Shown here piece by piece: positions 17,608 to 25,035 of a DNA stretch of 36,507 bases. Under the pieces are notes generated by a model. The model had not been told where the DNA came from. It saw nothing but the letters and a program-made list of their open reading frames with translations, and made no database searches. The stretch's first letter is position 1; each line of letters opens with the position of its first letter. Source of the DNA: Lachnospiraceae bacterium UBA3820 (GTDB lineage Bacteria; Bacillota; Clostridia; Lachnospirales; Lachnospiraceae); contig DFDU01000060.1 in NCBI GenBank assembly GCA_002369325.1, positions 673-37,179 on the forward strand, written 5' to 3'. The position numbers and the translations under genes were made by a program.

Positions 17608-18324
17608 CTACCAGTCAAGATCAACGGCAGATATCTTGTTGTCGTTTATATCATTATGTCTTACAACTCCGTCACGAAGCTTTATTACATGATCAGCCAT
17701 GTTCTTTATAGCCTCGTTATGCGTAACCATAATTACGGTATTTCCGTATTTTTGATTTACATCCTCTATAAGCTTTAATATTTCCTTTGAAGTCTTGTAA
17801 TCAAGTGCACCGGTCGGCTCATCGCAAAGAAGAATATCCGGATTTTTAACTATCGCTCTTCCGATGGATGTTCTTTGCTGCTGTCCTCCGGAAAGCTGGT
17901 TAGGAAGCTTATAACGATGCTCATAAAGTCCGAGCGTATTAAGAAGCTCATCAATATCAAGCGGATTATCCGAAAGATATGCACCTACCTCTATATTTTC
18001 TTTTACATTAAGATTCGGGATAAGATTATACATCTGAAATACGTAACCGAGATGTTTTCTTCTGTAAAGAGTTACCGACTTTTCATCCATATCTCTAAGC
18101 TTGTCACCGTTTATGGATATATAACCGTCATCCGGCTGGTCAATCCCTCCGATGATATTAAGCAGGGTTGACTTTCCCGAACCTGACGGTCCGAGCAATA
18201 CGCAAAACTCTCCCTTCGATACGGAAAAAGAAAAACCTTTTAGTACTTCCTGTCTGGTATCTCCTTCGCCGAATCCCTTTTTCAAATTGACAATTTCCAA
18301 AAACTTTCTTTCTATCTCTGACAT
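17608..18324 (-). CDS. LolD/MacB-type ABC transporter ATP-binding protein, first copy
   Basis: ATPase subunit for the adjacent FtsX-type permease. It shows GPSGSGKST (45-53), Q-loop FQMYNLIPNLNV, signature LSGGQQQR (144-151), Walker B ILLCDEPTGALD (164-175) and the switch His in MVTHN. The EPTGALD pattern is characteristic of the LolD/FtsE/MacB/BceA branch. Length 238 is normal. A GGGGAGG ribosome site lies seven bases ahead of the ATG. It is the first gene behind the palindrome-bearing promoter at 18401-18466. Confidence 0.95.
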   Translation of the reverse strand: MSEIERKFLEIVNLKKGFGEGDTRQEVLKGFSFSVSKGEFCVLLGPSGSGKSTLLNIIGGIDQPDDGYISINGDKLRDMDEKSVTLYRRKHLGYVFQMYNLIPNLNVKENIEVGAYLSDNPLDIDELLNTLGLYEHRYKLPNQLSGGQQQRTSIGRAIVKNPDILLCDEPTGALDYKTSKEILKLIEDVNQKYGNTVIMVTHNEAIKNMADHVIKLRDGVVRHNDINDNKISAVDLDW

Positions 18325-18400
18325 AAAAGTGCCTCCCCTTTAAAAAATTGACTTATTTGCCAAAATTATGTTGTAAGTCTTTTTACGAGTTATATTTTTT

Positions 18401-18422
18401 CATATGAGCAACTGTTCATATG
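18401..18422. promoter_or_regulatory. Palindromic operator candidate downstream of the ABC promoter
   Basis: A 22-bp near-perfect dyad: CATATGAGCA and TGTTCATATG separated by AC, one mismatch between the arms. It would lie at about +10 to +31 of the transcript, a roadblock position. An 8-bp direct repeat (TAACTCGT on the minus strand) flanks it at 18385-18392 and 18431-18438, each centred 23 bp from the dyad centre; the upstream copy touches the -10. The TGA-CA/TG-TCA core resembles ArsR/SmtB and TetR-type sites. No regulator gene is next to it. Confidence 0.6.
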
Positions 18423-18437
18423 TTATTTACACGAGTT

Positions 18438-18466
18438 AGGTTAGCACAACTTTATTATTCTGTCAA
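18438..18466 (-). promoter_or_regulatory. Promoter of the first FtsX/LolD-type ABC operon
   Basis: A perfect TTGACA at 18461-18466, a 17-bp spacer and TAACCT at 18438-18443 read toward the ATPase gene. The leader is about 105 nt and holds the palindrome described at 18401-18422. Confidence 0.75.
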
Positions 18467-18506
18467 TAATATTTATTGTTTTTTTTGAATTTTTTAAACT
18501 TTTGAA

Positions 18507-19235
18507 TTATTTTGATTTATTATGATTTATAAGGAGTTTATTATTTATCAATCTTAAGATACATGCCATAAGCCATGTCATAAGAACAGTCATCAAAAAA
18601 ATAATCACGCCGCCACCGACACCCCAGTTGAGATATCCGTACCAGTCATTTGTGTGCGGCCACTCGCCGATTCCGTTAATAAGAATATTCGATACATAAT
18701 ATACGGCATACAGTATGGAAGGTATCGCAGCATAAAATGTACACTTGAACGGTATCTTATCCTCCCCCTCAAGAAGTATAAAGTCAAATATTGCCAACAA
18801 AGGAATTATCAAATGAAAAAAGAGATTTGATCCGCTGTACATTCCCGGCAGCCTGTAAATCGGCCACAGAAAAAAAGCTATCGTTGCAAATGTAAGCGCT
18901 ACCGAAGTTGTTGATATAAGCTTCGCAACTCTGAAGCGACCGTAAAACGAAACATTCGCAGCCTGTGACTCATTAACGTTTTTATTTAAATCATTTTTCA
19001 GTTCACCCAATGTCTGTTTTTTTCTTATCAATAAAAGTAAATCAAAACATAATTGCGAAAATGCAACGATACCGCAAAAAACATTTGAAAGAACAGTGAA
19101 ATATTTGAAGTTTTCCACTCCGTGTGAAACAAGCTCATTATTTTCATCATTAAAGTTAAACATAAAAACAAGACCTACAACGGTAAGTATAACTATAATA
19201 AGATTAATTATCCTTTCAAGCTTGTATCTCTTCAT
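18507..19235 (-). CDS. Pr6Pr/AIG1-like multi-pass membrane protein
   Basis: A 242-residue protein with about six hydrophobic segments. The segment ENFKYFTVLSNVFCGIVAF, the later FFLWPIYRLPG and the FFHLIIPLLAIFDFILLEGED segment match my recollection of the Pr6Pr group related to FAR-17a/AIG1 proteins. In animals AIG1 is a membrane hydrolase of fatty-acid esters of hydroxy fatty acids, using a Thr and a His. Here Thr47 (KYFTVLSN) and His141 (FFHLIIP) stand at the expected places. Whether the bacterial protein hydrolyses lipids is unknown. It starts inside the YczE-like gene (20-base overlap, AGGGGA ribosome site), so the two are coupled. No good terminator follows. Confidence 0.7.
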   Translation of the reverse strand: MKRYKLERIINLIIVILTVVGLVFMFNFNDENNELVSHGVENFKYFTVLSNVFCGIVAFSQLCFDLLLLIRKKQTLGELKNDLNKNVNESQAANVSFYGRFRVAKLISTTSVALTFATIAFFLWPIYRLPGMYSGSNLFFHLIIPLLAIFDFILLEGEDKIPFKCTFYAAIPSILYAVYYVSNILINGIGEWPHTNDWYGYLNWGVGGGVIIFLMTVLMTWLMACILRLINNKLLINHNKSK

Positions 19236-19872
19236 GTTTATCCCCTATTTTTCCATTATTAAACTTCTTTCCGACAATCGATATGGTCGGGCCGAGTAAA
19301 AGTGCCATAAGTATATTTCCTATCAAGGGCTTGCCGCCAACTGCCATTCCGACAAATATACAGGTCGAATCAATTATTATTCTGCAAATGAAATACGGAA
19401 GTTTTTTAAATATGCCATTAAACATAACCGATATCGCATCATACGGCGCAATTCCGACATTAGCATTCATATACATAGCCGCACTTATGATAAATCCAAT
19501 AAGTGCCAATGCAAATATAGTATATCTGCTAAACGGCTCGGTAAATACGCTGTCCGGTATCGTCTTGCTCCATACCCAGTCAAAGAAATCCGCATAATAA
19601 CCTATCAGAACCATATTTATGATAGTTCCTATACCTATTAAATCTCTCCTGAAAATAATCATAAGTATGAGAAAGAAAATGTTAAAAATGAGCTGCCAGT
19701 TTCCAAATGATGTACCGATTTTTGCAGCAACATTTGTATTCATAAATACACAGGTGTCCGTTCCCAGATTGCAAAGTATCAAAAAGGAAATAGAAAGACC
19801 CATGAAAAAAATCGCCACGAAGCTTACTACCGTCATTTTCCGGTTTGATTTAAGATATGATTTTAATTTCAT
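19216..19872 (-). CDS. YczE/YitT-family membrane protein
   Basis: A 218-residue protein with about five TM segments. It has the family features FFMGLSISFLILCNLGTDTCVFMN near the N-terminus, SFGNWQLIFNIFFLI, and MNANVGIAPYDAISVMF, the G-x-x-P-x-D-A motif of YczE/YyaS/YitT proteins. The biochemical role of this family is not established; some members influence lipopeptide production or act near transport and lipid genes. It begins by ATGA overlap with the lipoprotein gene and runs into the Pr6Pr-like gene, so the three probably act together at the membrane. Confidence 0.85.
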   Translation of the reverse strand: MKLKSYLKSNRKMTVVSFVAIFFMGLSISFLILCNLGTDTCVFMNTNVAAKIGTSFGNWQLIFNIFFLILMIIFRRDLIGIGTIINMVLIGYYADFFDWVWSKTIPDSVFTEPFSRYTIFALALIGFIISAAMYMNANVGIAPYDAISVMFNGIFKKLPYFICRIIIDSTCIFVGMAVGGKPLIGNILMALLLGPTISIVGKKFNNGKIGDKHEEIQA

Positions 19873-20702
19873 TTAGCATACTCCCATGGTATTTCAATCT
19901 TTGATGCATTTTGCGTAAGCTCGGCAAGCTTATTGTTAAACGCTTCATCATCCAACGGCTCACCCTCAACATATTCATCATTTATAAGTTCTATAAACCA
20001 ATATACCATGCCGTTTCCATCCTTATCAGCCTCCGCAGGAAAAACCTCATCCTCACCTCTCCAGGAATCTTTGATGGACGAATCCCATGCATCGGTTACA
20101 TATTTATATTCATATTCACCAAGTTCCTCGTTATATATGCTTATATTCTGTCCCCAAAAGTTCTCGCCCCAGGTTATTGCTCCATGAGATATCGGTTCGA
20201 TAACAACATTATTGCTGTAAAATACAGTTTCGTCAGAAGCAAAAAATGTACCGATTTGTCTTAATTCTTCGTCATCATACAAGAATACATATATTGAAAG
20301 ATTTGCCATGGCGCTGTCATTTACTCTTATTAAAAGCTCATCCCTGCCGTCATTATTTATATCACATACGGCATATTGGTTAAGCTCGGACGGAGTTTCA
20401 TAATACTCCTCTTCATAAGGCGGAAGCATTCCTTCTTCAACAAATAAACGAACAGCTTCATCATAAACGGCACTTCTTTCATTTATTTCATCCTCGGATT
20501 CGGTCGTTATATCGTCATCCGTATCCGGTTCTGCAGTAGTTCTGTCATTATCATTTTCTCCCGTTTCTGTCGAATCTTCGCCTGTTGTCACGGTAATATT
20601 TTGTGCACTGGTATTTTTATCGGTATTATCATCCTTTTTGTTGCATGCGGAAAGTGCCAGCATCAAAAGCATAATAATCGCAAGACTTATCTTCTTTTTC
20701 AT
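19869..20702 (-). CDS. Lipoprotein with an acidic linker and FG-GAP-like Ca-binding loop
   Basis: Surface lipoprotein of 277 residues. The lipobox LSAC places the lipidated Cys at residue 20. Residues about 21-75 form a Thr/Asp/Glu-rich spacer. The globular part (about 76-277) contains CDINNDGRDELLI (113-125), an EF-hand/FG-GAP-like calcium loop, and a second DKDGNG element near residue 228. The function is unknown; proteins with this pattern are common secreted proteins of Lachnospiraceae. It is the first gene of the three-gene operon with YczE- and Pr6Pr-like proteins, driven from the promoter at 20732-20760. Confidence 0.85.
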   Translation of the reverse strand: MKKKISLAIIMLLMLALSACNKKDDNTDKNTSAQNITVTTGEDSTETGENDNDRTTAEPDTDDDITTESEDEINERSAVYDEAVRLFVEEGMLPPYEEEYYETPSELNQYAVCDINNDGRDELLIRVNDSAMANLSIYVFLYDDEELRQIGTFFASDETVFYSNNVVIEPISHGAITWGENFWGQNISIYNEELGEYEYKYVTDAWDSSIKDSWRGEDEVFPAEADKDGNGMVYWFIELINDEYVEGEPLDDEAFNNKLAELTQNASKIEIPWEYAK

Positions 20703-20731
20703 ATATCATTTCCCCTTTTGTTTGTGTTATT

Positions 20732-20760
20732 ATTTTACCTAATAAAAAGCCAACTTGCAA
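20732..20760 (-). promoter_or_regulatory. Leftward promoter of the lipoprotein operon
   Basis: TTGCAA at 20755-20760, a 17-bp spacer and TAAAAT at 20732-20737. The -35 hexamer is a perfect palindrome and is the same six bases used by the rightward promoter of the AraC gene. Confidence 0.7.
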
Positions 20761-20783
20761 CATCTTTAAATATATCATATTAT
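20755..20783 (+). promoter_or_regulatory. Rightward promoter of the AraC-type regulator
   Basis: TTGCAA at 20755-20760, a 17-bp spacer and TATTAT at 20778-20783. It faces away from, and shares its -35 with, the lipoprotein promoter. Confidence 0.7.
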
Positions 20784-20813
20784 GTATTTAAATAGTTTAA
20801 AGGAGGGGGTTAC

Positions 20814-21587
20814 ATGAATTTAAAAAAGGAACTGATATATCATGAGTTCATTCAACGGGAAAAAGAATTCTTAAGAGCCGATTACAGTCCGGAGCTTGAG
20901 TTTTATTCCTATGTAAAATCCGGCGATGTAAACACCGTAAAAAGCCTTTTATCCGAAAAATTTTCCGATAAAAAAGGGCTCGGTACTCTATCCGACAATC
21001 CTCTGCAAAGTCTCAAATATCACTTTGCCATAACCGCCTCTATGCTTGCCAGATATTGTATAGAAGGCGGAATGGAGCTTTCCGACTCGTACAGTACAAG
21101 TGATTTTTTTATTCAAAAAGCCGATAAAGCTCGTACAAATGATGAAATATCCGAGCTTCATCACGAAATGTGTATGGACTATACCAGACGTATGAAAAAC
21201 CTTCGAAAAAAGAAAATAACCTCAATGCCTGTCGCAAAGGTTGTCGATTACATATATGACCATCTTCATACACGTATAACTCTTGAAAAGCTTGCGGATT
21301 ACGCAGGGCTTAATCCGTCATATCTTTCAAGATTATTCAAACAGGAAATGGGTGTCAACATCAGCAGATATATACGTAACAAAAAGCTTGCGACAGCTCA
21401 AAATATGCTTCTTTATTCTGATTACAGTCCCGCTGAGATTTCCTCGATACTCGCTTTTCCGAGCCAGAGTTACTTTACCGAAATTTTCAGAAAAGAGCTG
21501 GGAACCACACCGGTCGAATATCGTATAACTCATTTATTTGAAAGCGGACTCGGCGGACCTTCGAATGAAGAATCGTTATCTGATTGA
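20814..21587 (+). CDS. AraC-family transcriptional regulator
   Basis: A 257-residue regulator. The C-terminal 100 residues contain two helix-turn-helix units: ITLEKLADYAGLNPSYLSRLFKQEMGVNISRYI and the second one ending FPSQSYFTEIFRKELGTTPVEYR, the AraC family signature. The N-terminal part (about 1-140) has no classical cupin and contains SLKYHFAITASMLARYCIEGGM, seen in a group of Firmicute AraC regulators of sugar-related genes. A strong AAAGGAGGGGG ribosome site precedes the ATG. It lies between the lipoprotein operon and the glucanase gene, so either could be its target; this is inference from position. Confidence 0.93.
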   Translation: MNLKKELIYHEFIQREKEFLRADYSPELEFYSYVKSGDVNTVKSLLSEKFSDKKGLGTLSDNPLQSLKYHFAITASMLARYCIEGGMELSDSYSTSDFFIQKADKARTNDEISELHHEMCMDYTRRMKNLRKKKITSMPVAKVVDYIYDHLHTRITLEKLADYAGLNPSYLSRLFKQEMGVNISRYIRNKKLATAQNMLLYSDYSPAEISSILAFPSQSYFTEIFRKELGTTPVEYRITHLFESGLGGPSNEESLSD

Positions 21588-21631
21588 TGAAAAAATCAAC
21601 ATAAAACCAAGTAATTTTATATTTAATAACA

Positions 21632-21710
21632 AAAGCGGATTATGTCATGTCATTTTTCTGACAAATATGTCATTATATTGATATATAAACAATCCGCTTT
21701 GTTTTATTAT
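21632..21710 (+). terminator. Possible terminator or long dyad after the AraC gene
   Basis: Ten-base arms AAAGCGGATT (21632-21641) and AATCCGCTTT (21691-21700) are separated by 49 bases and followed by GTTTTATTAT. The loop holds TGTCA-N6-TGACA (21648-21663) and a weak promoter-like CTGACA-18-TATATA (21658-21687). It could end the AraC transcript, or be a control element for the glucanase gene. The long loop makes the terminator call weak. Confidence 0.35.
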
Positions 21711-21735
21711 AAATTTACTTTATGAATGCGTGATA

Positions 21736-21762
21736 TTTCTTAACGTACGACTTGTTAAGAAA
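21736..21762. promoter_or_regulatory. Dyad element in the glucanase leader
   Basis: Perfect 9-base arms TTTCTTAAC (21736-21744) and GTTAAGAAA (21754-21762) with a 9-base gap, 54 bases before the glucanase start. It is not followed by a T-run, so an operator or leader hairpin is more likely than a terminator. Confidence 0.5.
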
Positions 21763-21816
21763 CAACAAAAAATTTAACAAATTAAAAAATCAAAATTATT
21801 AAGGAGGTTTTTCGGA

Positions 21817-23274
21817 ATGAAAAAGCAAACCAAACGTATGGCTGCTTTTATCATGGCAGCTCTTATGACAGCTTCATGCTTTACAGGTTGCGGTAAAAAA
21901 GAAGACAAAGACAGCAAAGACACCGAAGCTGCAACAACCGAAGCAACTGCAAGTGATGCAGTGGATACAAGTGCAACGGATGTATCCGAGGATGAGATTG
22001 AGATTCCTGAAGGATATTCACTTTTTTGGCATGACGAATTTAACGGAACAGAATTAAATCAGGATGATTGGAACTATGAACAGCATGAGGTTGGCTGGGT
22101 AAACCACGAGCTTCAGGAATACATTCCAAGTGACGAATATGCATTTGTTAAGGATGGCGAGCTTGTTATTCAGCCTGTTAAAAATGTCGACGAGGACGGA
22201 AATGTTTCTTACGTTTCCGGACGTGTAAATACACAAAACAAGCATGACTTTAAGTACGGACGTGTAGAAGCAAGACTTAAGGTTCCTGAGGGAAAAGGAT
22301 TTTTACCTGCATTCTGGATGATGCCACAGAACGAAAGTCTTTACGGACAGTGGCCAAAATGTGGTGAAATAGATATCATGGAAGTTCTCGGTGATACAAC
22401 AAATACTCTTTACGGCACACTTCATTTCGGTGCACCTCATAAGCAAAAGCAGGGTACGTATACACTTGAAAAAGGTGACTTTGCAAGCGAATATCATGTA
22501 TTTGCCATTGAGTGGGAACCGGGTGTTATCCGTTGGTTTGTAGACGGTGAACAGTATTTTGAAACCAGTGATTGGTTTACAGGTACCGACGGCAAGGAGG
22601 AACAGCCATATCCTGCACCGTTCAATCAGCCTTTCCATGTAATACTTAATGTTGCTGTAGGCGGTGACTGGCCGGGTGATCCAAGTGAGGATACTGTTTT
22701 TGATGAAAGAGCAGCCATGAAGGTTGACTATGTACGTATCTTCCAGAAGCCGGAATATGATGAAAATGTTGAAAAGCCTGTTGATGTCCTTGTATTCCGC
22801 GAGGCTGACGAAACAGGAAACTTTGTATATAACAGTGACTTCTCTGAAGCAGAAAGCTTGACAGATGATGAAAACTGGAAATTCCTTCTCTTTGCAGACG
22901 GCGTAGGAGAGGCAGAAATCAAGGATAATGAAATCATAATCACTTCAACTGCCGCAGGAACAGAAGAATACTCAGTACAGCTTGTACAGCCGGGAATGCC
23001 AATGGAAGAAGGTTCAAGCTATAAGTTCTCATTTGAAGCATACGCAGAGGAGCCTCGTAAGATGAAGGCCGCTGTTACTGCACCTGATGCAGATTGGATT
23101 CGTTACTTCCCGGATACTTCGGTAGAATTAACGGAAGATTGGCAGACATTCAGCTTTGACTTTGATATGAAGGATGCAAGTGATGATAACGGACGTGTTG
23201 AGTTCAATATGGGTAACCAGGGTTCAACAGCAACAATCCATATAAGAAATGTACGTCTGGAAAAAGTACAATAA
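21817..23274 (+). CDS. Glycoside hydrolase family 16 beta-glucanase lipoprotein with C-terminal carbohydrate-binding domain
   Basis: A cell-anchored endo-beta-1,3(4)-glucanase (laminarinase/lichenase type). The signal peptide ends in a lipobox with C25 (or C21), then an Asp/Thr/Glu-rich linker to about residue 62. The GH16 domain (about 65-315) starts YSLFWHDEFNGTELNQDDWNYE. Its catalytic GEIDIMEVLG segment has nucleophile E184, assisting D186 and acid/base E189. PFHVILNVAVGGDWPG and VDYVRIFQ close the fold. The last 160 residues (NFVYNSDFSEAE to RNVRLEKVQ) are a CBM4/9-like beta-sandwich. A long AAGGAGG ribosome site precedes the ATG. The gene stands alone on the plus strand, next to an AraC regulator that may sense its products. 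Confidence 0.95.
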   Translation: MKKQTKRMAAFIMAALMTASCFTGCGKKEDKDSKDTEAATTEATASDAVDTSATDVSEDEIEIPEGYSLFWHDEFNGTELNQDDWNYEQHEVGWVNHELQEYIPSDEYAFVKDGELVIQPVKNVDEDGNVSYVSGRVNTQNKHDFKYGRVEARLKVPEGKGFLPAFWMMPQNESLYGQWPKCGEIDIMEVLGDTTNTLYGTLHFGAPHKQKQGTYTLEKGDFASEYHVFAIEWEPGVIRWFVDGEQYFETSDWFTGTDGKEEQPYPAPFNQPFHVILNVAVGGDWPGDPSEDTVFDERAAMKVDYVRIFQKPEYDENVEKPVDVLVFREADETGNFVYNSDFSEAESLTDDENWKFLLFADGVGEAEIKDNEIIITSTAAGTEEYSVQLVQPGMPMEEGSSYKFSFEAYAEEPRKMKAAVTAPDADWIRYFPDTSVELTEDWQTFSFDFDMKDASDDNGRVEFNMGNQGSTATIHIRNVRLEKVQ

Positions 23275-23312
23275 TAGTTAACTCCCCTTTTACATAATTA
23301 ACCTAACAAAAG

Positions 23313-23345
23313 CAATAGGGCGGTGGTTTTACCACCGTCCTATTG
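23313..23345. terminator. Convergent terminator between the glucanase and TtcA-like genes
   Basis: Arms CAATAGGGCGGTGG and CCACCGTCCTATTG around TTTTA form a strong stem with one G/T position. It lies between two convergent genes, and the stop codon of the minus-strand gene is in the 3' arm. T-runs are poor on the plus side and modest (CTTTTG) on the minus side. Confidence 0.7.
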
Positions 23346-24035
23346 TGATTTATAAAGTGATTTTTTAATTGCCGTCATCATGCGGTCTTTAACACCCGGA
23401 GCATGATTATTTATTTGCTTCAGAAGTTCTCTTATATATGCTCGTTCGGTAACCCTGTCATACGGGCAGGGATTTTTAACTATCGGAAGCTCATATTTGT
23501 TGGCAAAACCAACTATTGCACTTGCAGGCGTATATATAAGCGGGCGAATAAGCGACATATCGTTATCTTCATAGCTTGTGACCGGTTCAAAAGAAGAAAA
23601 CCGACCTTCGTAAACAAGTGACAGCATCATGGTCTCAACTGCATCATCCATATTGTGAGCATAAGCCATCTTATTACAGCCAAGCTCCTTTGCTGCATTT
23701 AAAAATGCGCCTCTTCTAAGCTTGGAGCAAAGCGAACACCCTTTACCTTCTATCATCTTTGATATCTGAGTTTTTTCAATGTGATACTCAACACCAAGTT
23801 TATGACATAAATTATCTACCTTTGACATATCAAAATTCTCATATCCCAGGTCAACGGTAAGTGCTGTTATATCAAATTTCTTCGGATAGAATTCCTTTAA
23901 TCCGCTTAATGCATATAAAAGCGTAAGCGAATCCTTTCCTCCGGATATACCTATCGCAATTTTGTCGCCTTGATCTATCATGTTGTGATCATCAACAGCA
24001 CGTCTGACGTAGCTGTATAGCTTTTGTAATTTCAT
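23340..24035 (-). CDS. TtcA-like tRNA 2-thiocytidine synthetase family protein
   Basis: An adenylating PP-loop enzyme. TtcA activates C32 of certain tRNAs and replaces its oxygen with sulfur using an iron-sulfur cluster. The PP-loop SGGKDS is at 31-36, the cluster-binding CxxC is CSLC at 100-103, and AHNMDDAVETMM (126-137) matches the family. The 231-residue length is shorter than E. coli TtcA (about 311), lacking N- and C-terminal extensions, as in many Firmicute members. The precise tRNA target is therefore less certain. It starts 14 bp after the HTH-Uma2 gene with an AAGGAA ribosome site, so they probably form an operon. Confidence 0.85.
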   Translation of the reverse strand: MKLQKLYSYVRRAVDDHNMIDQGDKIAIGISGGKDSLTLLYALSGLKEFYPKKFDITALTVDLGYENFDMSKVDNLCHKLGVEYHIEKTQISKMIEGKGCSLCSKLRRGAFLNAAKELGCNKMAYAHNMDDAVETMMLSLVYEGRFSSFEPVTSYEDNDMSLIRPLIYTPASAIVGFANKYELPIVKNPCPYDRVTERAYIRELLKQINNHAPGVKDRMMTAIKKSLYKSQ

Positions 24036-24049
24036 ATATTATTCCTTAT

Positions 24050-24919
24050 TTATTCCATCAAAAAACTTATTTTATCATATATTTTTTTGTAATCAACTTC
24101 ACAGCGATCCTGCCATATACCTACAGGCACTTTATCTTCAAAGGTATATTCCGTCGGTTCATCCGATTCATCAAATTTATATACAATAGTTCTTTTTTCA
24201 TTTGGAAAGACAATCCAATATTCTCGAACGCCTGCTTTTTTGTATTTTTTCAGCTTTATAAACAAATCCATATACCAATTGCTCGGTGATAAAACTTCGA
24301 CCACAAGATTCGGTGCACCAACCACTCTTTCCTTGGAAATCTTATTTCTATCGCACACGATAAGCACATCCGGCTGAACAACGGTCTTATCATCACAGTC
24401 AAGCTGAACATCCGTAGGTGCTATGGACGGAATGCACTGACCACCGTTTTCGTTGACAAAGTTTTCAAATTCGTTGCAGATCATCAAGGCTATTCTTTGA
24501 TGAACAAAAGTCGCTGCAGCCATATTGTAAAATCTGCCGTCTATCAACTCGATTCTCGACCCTTCCGGAAGAGCCATATAATCCTCAAGGTTCTTATCTC
24601 CCACTGTCCCCGGAACAGTCTCGGCAATTTGTTTTTGTATCAGCTGTTCAAGGTTCGGGTCAAACGATACTTTATATGCTACTGAAGGTTCGTTAACCAT
24701 GCCGGATTTTGCACCGGAATCGTGCAAATATAATATATCTTCTTTCTTATCTTCAAACACTTTCGAAAGTGCTTGAAGAGTGGTGTATCTCGGCGTTTCG
24801 GTAATACCCGAGAAAAGCTTCTGCACTGTACCGAGAGGAACACCGGACAAATCCGATACCTGCTGATTTGTATAACCATATTCTTTTTTTCTTTTAATCA
24901 TTTCCTGAATATTCATCAT
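24050..24919 (-). CDS. HTH (XRE-like) fused to a Uma2-family nuclease-like domain
   Basis: Residues 1-62 form an XRE-type helix-turn-helix: YTNQQVSDLSGVPLGTVQKLFSG with the following TPRYTTLQALSKVF. Residues about 108-289 are a Uma2 (DUF820) PD-(D/E)xK-type domain: SRIELIDGRFYNM (E124), VQPDVLIVCD (D184), LVVEVLSPSN (E208) and KAGVREYWIVFPNE. The metal-binding residues of the fold appear intact. Uma2 proteins are abundant in cyanobacteria and some Firmicutes with poorly known function. The fusion to a DNA-binding domain suggests a self-regulated or DNA-targeted protein. A consensus promoter with an embedded palindrome lies upstream. The start ATG at 24919 (or the next codon) has AAGGA ahead. 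Confidence 0.88.
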   Translation of the reverse strand: MMNIQEMIKRKKEYGYTNQQVSDLSGVPLGTVQKLFSGITETPRYTTLQALSKVFEDKKEDILYLHDSGAKSGMVNEPSVAYKVSFDPNLEQLIQKQIAETVPGTVGDKNLEDYMALPEGSRIELIDGRFYNMAAATFVHQRIALMICNEFENFVNENGGQCIPSIAPTDVQLDCDDKTVVQPDVLIVCDRNKISKERVVGAPNLVVEVLSPSNWYMDLFIKLKKYKKAGVREYWIVFPNEKRTIVYKFDESDEPTEYTFEDKVPVGIWQDRCEVDYKKIYDKISFLME

Positions 24920-24960
24920 ACCACTTCATTCCTTCCCCAAAAAGGCAAACCCAAACACAA

Positions 24961-24975
24961 ATAAACTCCGCTTAA
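24961..24975. promoter_or_regulatory. Operator candidate O2 in the HTH-Uma2 leader
   Basis: Sequence ATAAACTCCGCTTAA matches the O1 pattern ATAAGC-N3-GCTTAT at 10 of 12 arm positions, in opposite orientation of the centre. It lies 53 bp (centre to centre) from O1, about five helical turns. Confidence 0.45.
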
Positions 24976-25006
24976 TTTACGTTGTTCTCTACATTCTGTA
25001 TAAAAC

Positions 25007-25035
25007 ATTATAAATAAGCGGAGCTTATATGTCAA
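25007..25035 (-). promoter_or_regulatory. Consensus promoter of the HTH-Uma2 gene
   Basis: Perfect TTGACA at 25030-25035 and perfect TATAAT at 25007-25012 are separated by exactly 17 bp. Transcription starts near 25000, giving a leader of about 80 nt. Such a strong promoter is expected to be repressed; the spacer is filled by the palindrome at 25014-25028. Confidence 0.85.
25014..25028. promoter_or_regulatory. Operator candidate O1 in the promoter spacer
   Basis: A perfect dyad, ATAAGC and GCTTAT around GGA. It occupies 15 of the 17 spacer bases, where a bound repressor would exclude RNA polymerase. A second, imperfect copy lies downstream at 24961-24975. Confidence 0.65.

Noticed and set aside
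24050..24919. Toxin-antitoxin or restriction system around the HTH-Uma2 gene
   Set aside because: No partner antitoxin, methyltransferase or mobile element lies next to it; the neighbour is a TtcA-like housekeeping gene, so only an autoregulated nuclease-like protein is claimed.
24966..25023. Shared TCCGCTT/AAGCGGA inverted pairs here and at 21632-21700, first taken as one regulon motif
   Set aside because: The 7-mer also occurs in coding sequence (for example in the ttcA-like and dapF genes), and the spacings differ (49 and 60 bp), so a common regulator is not supported.
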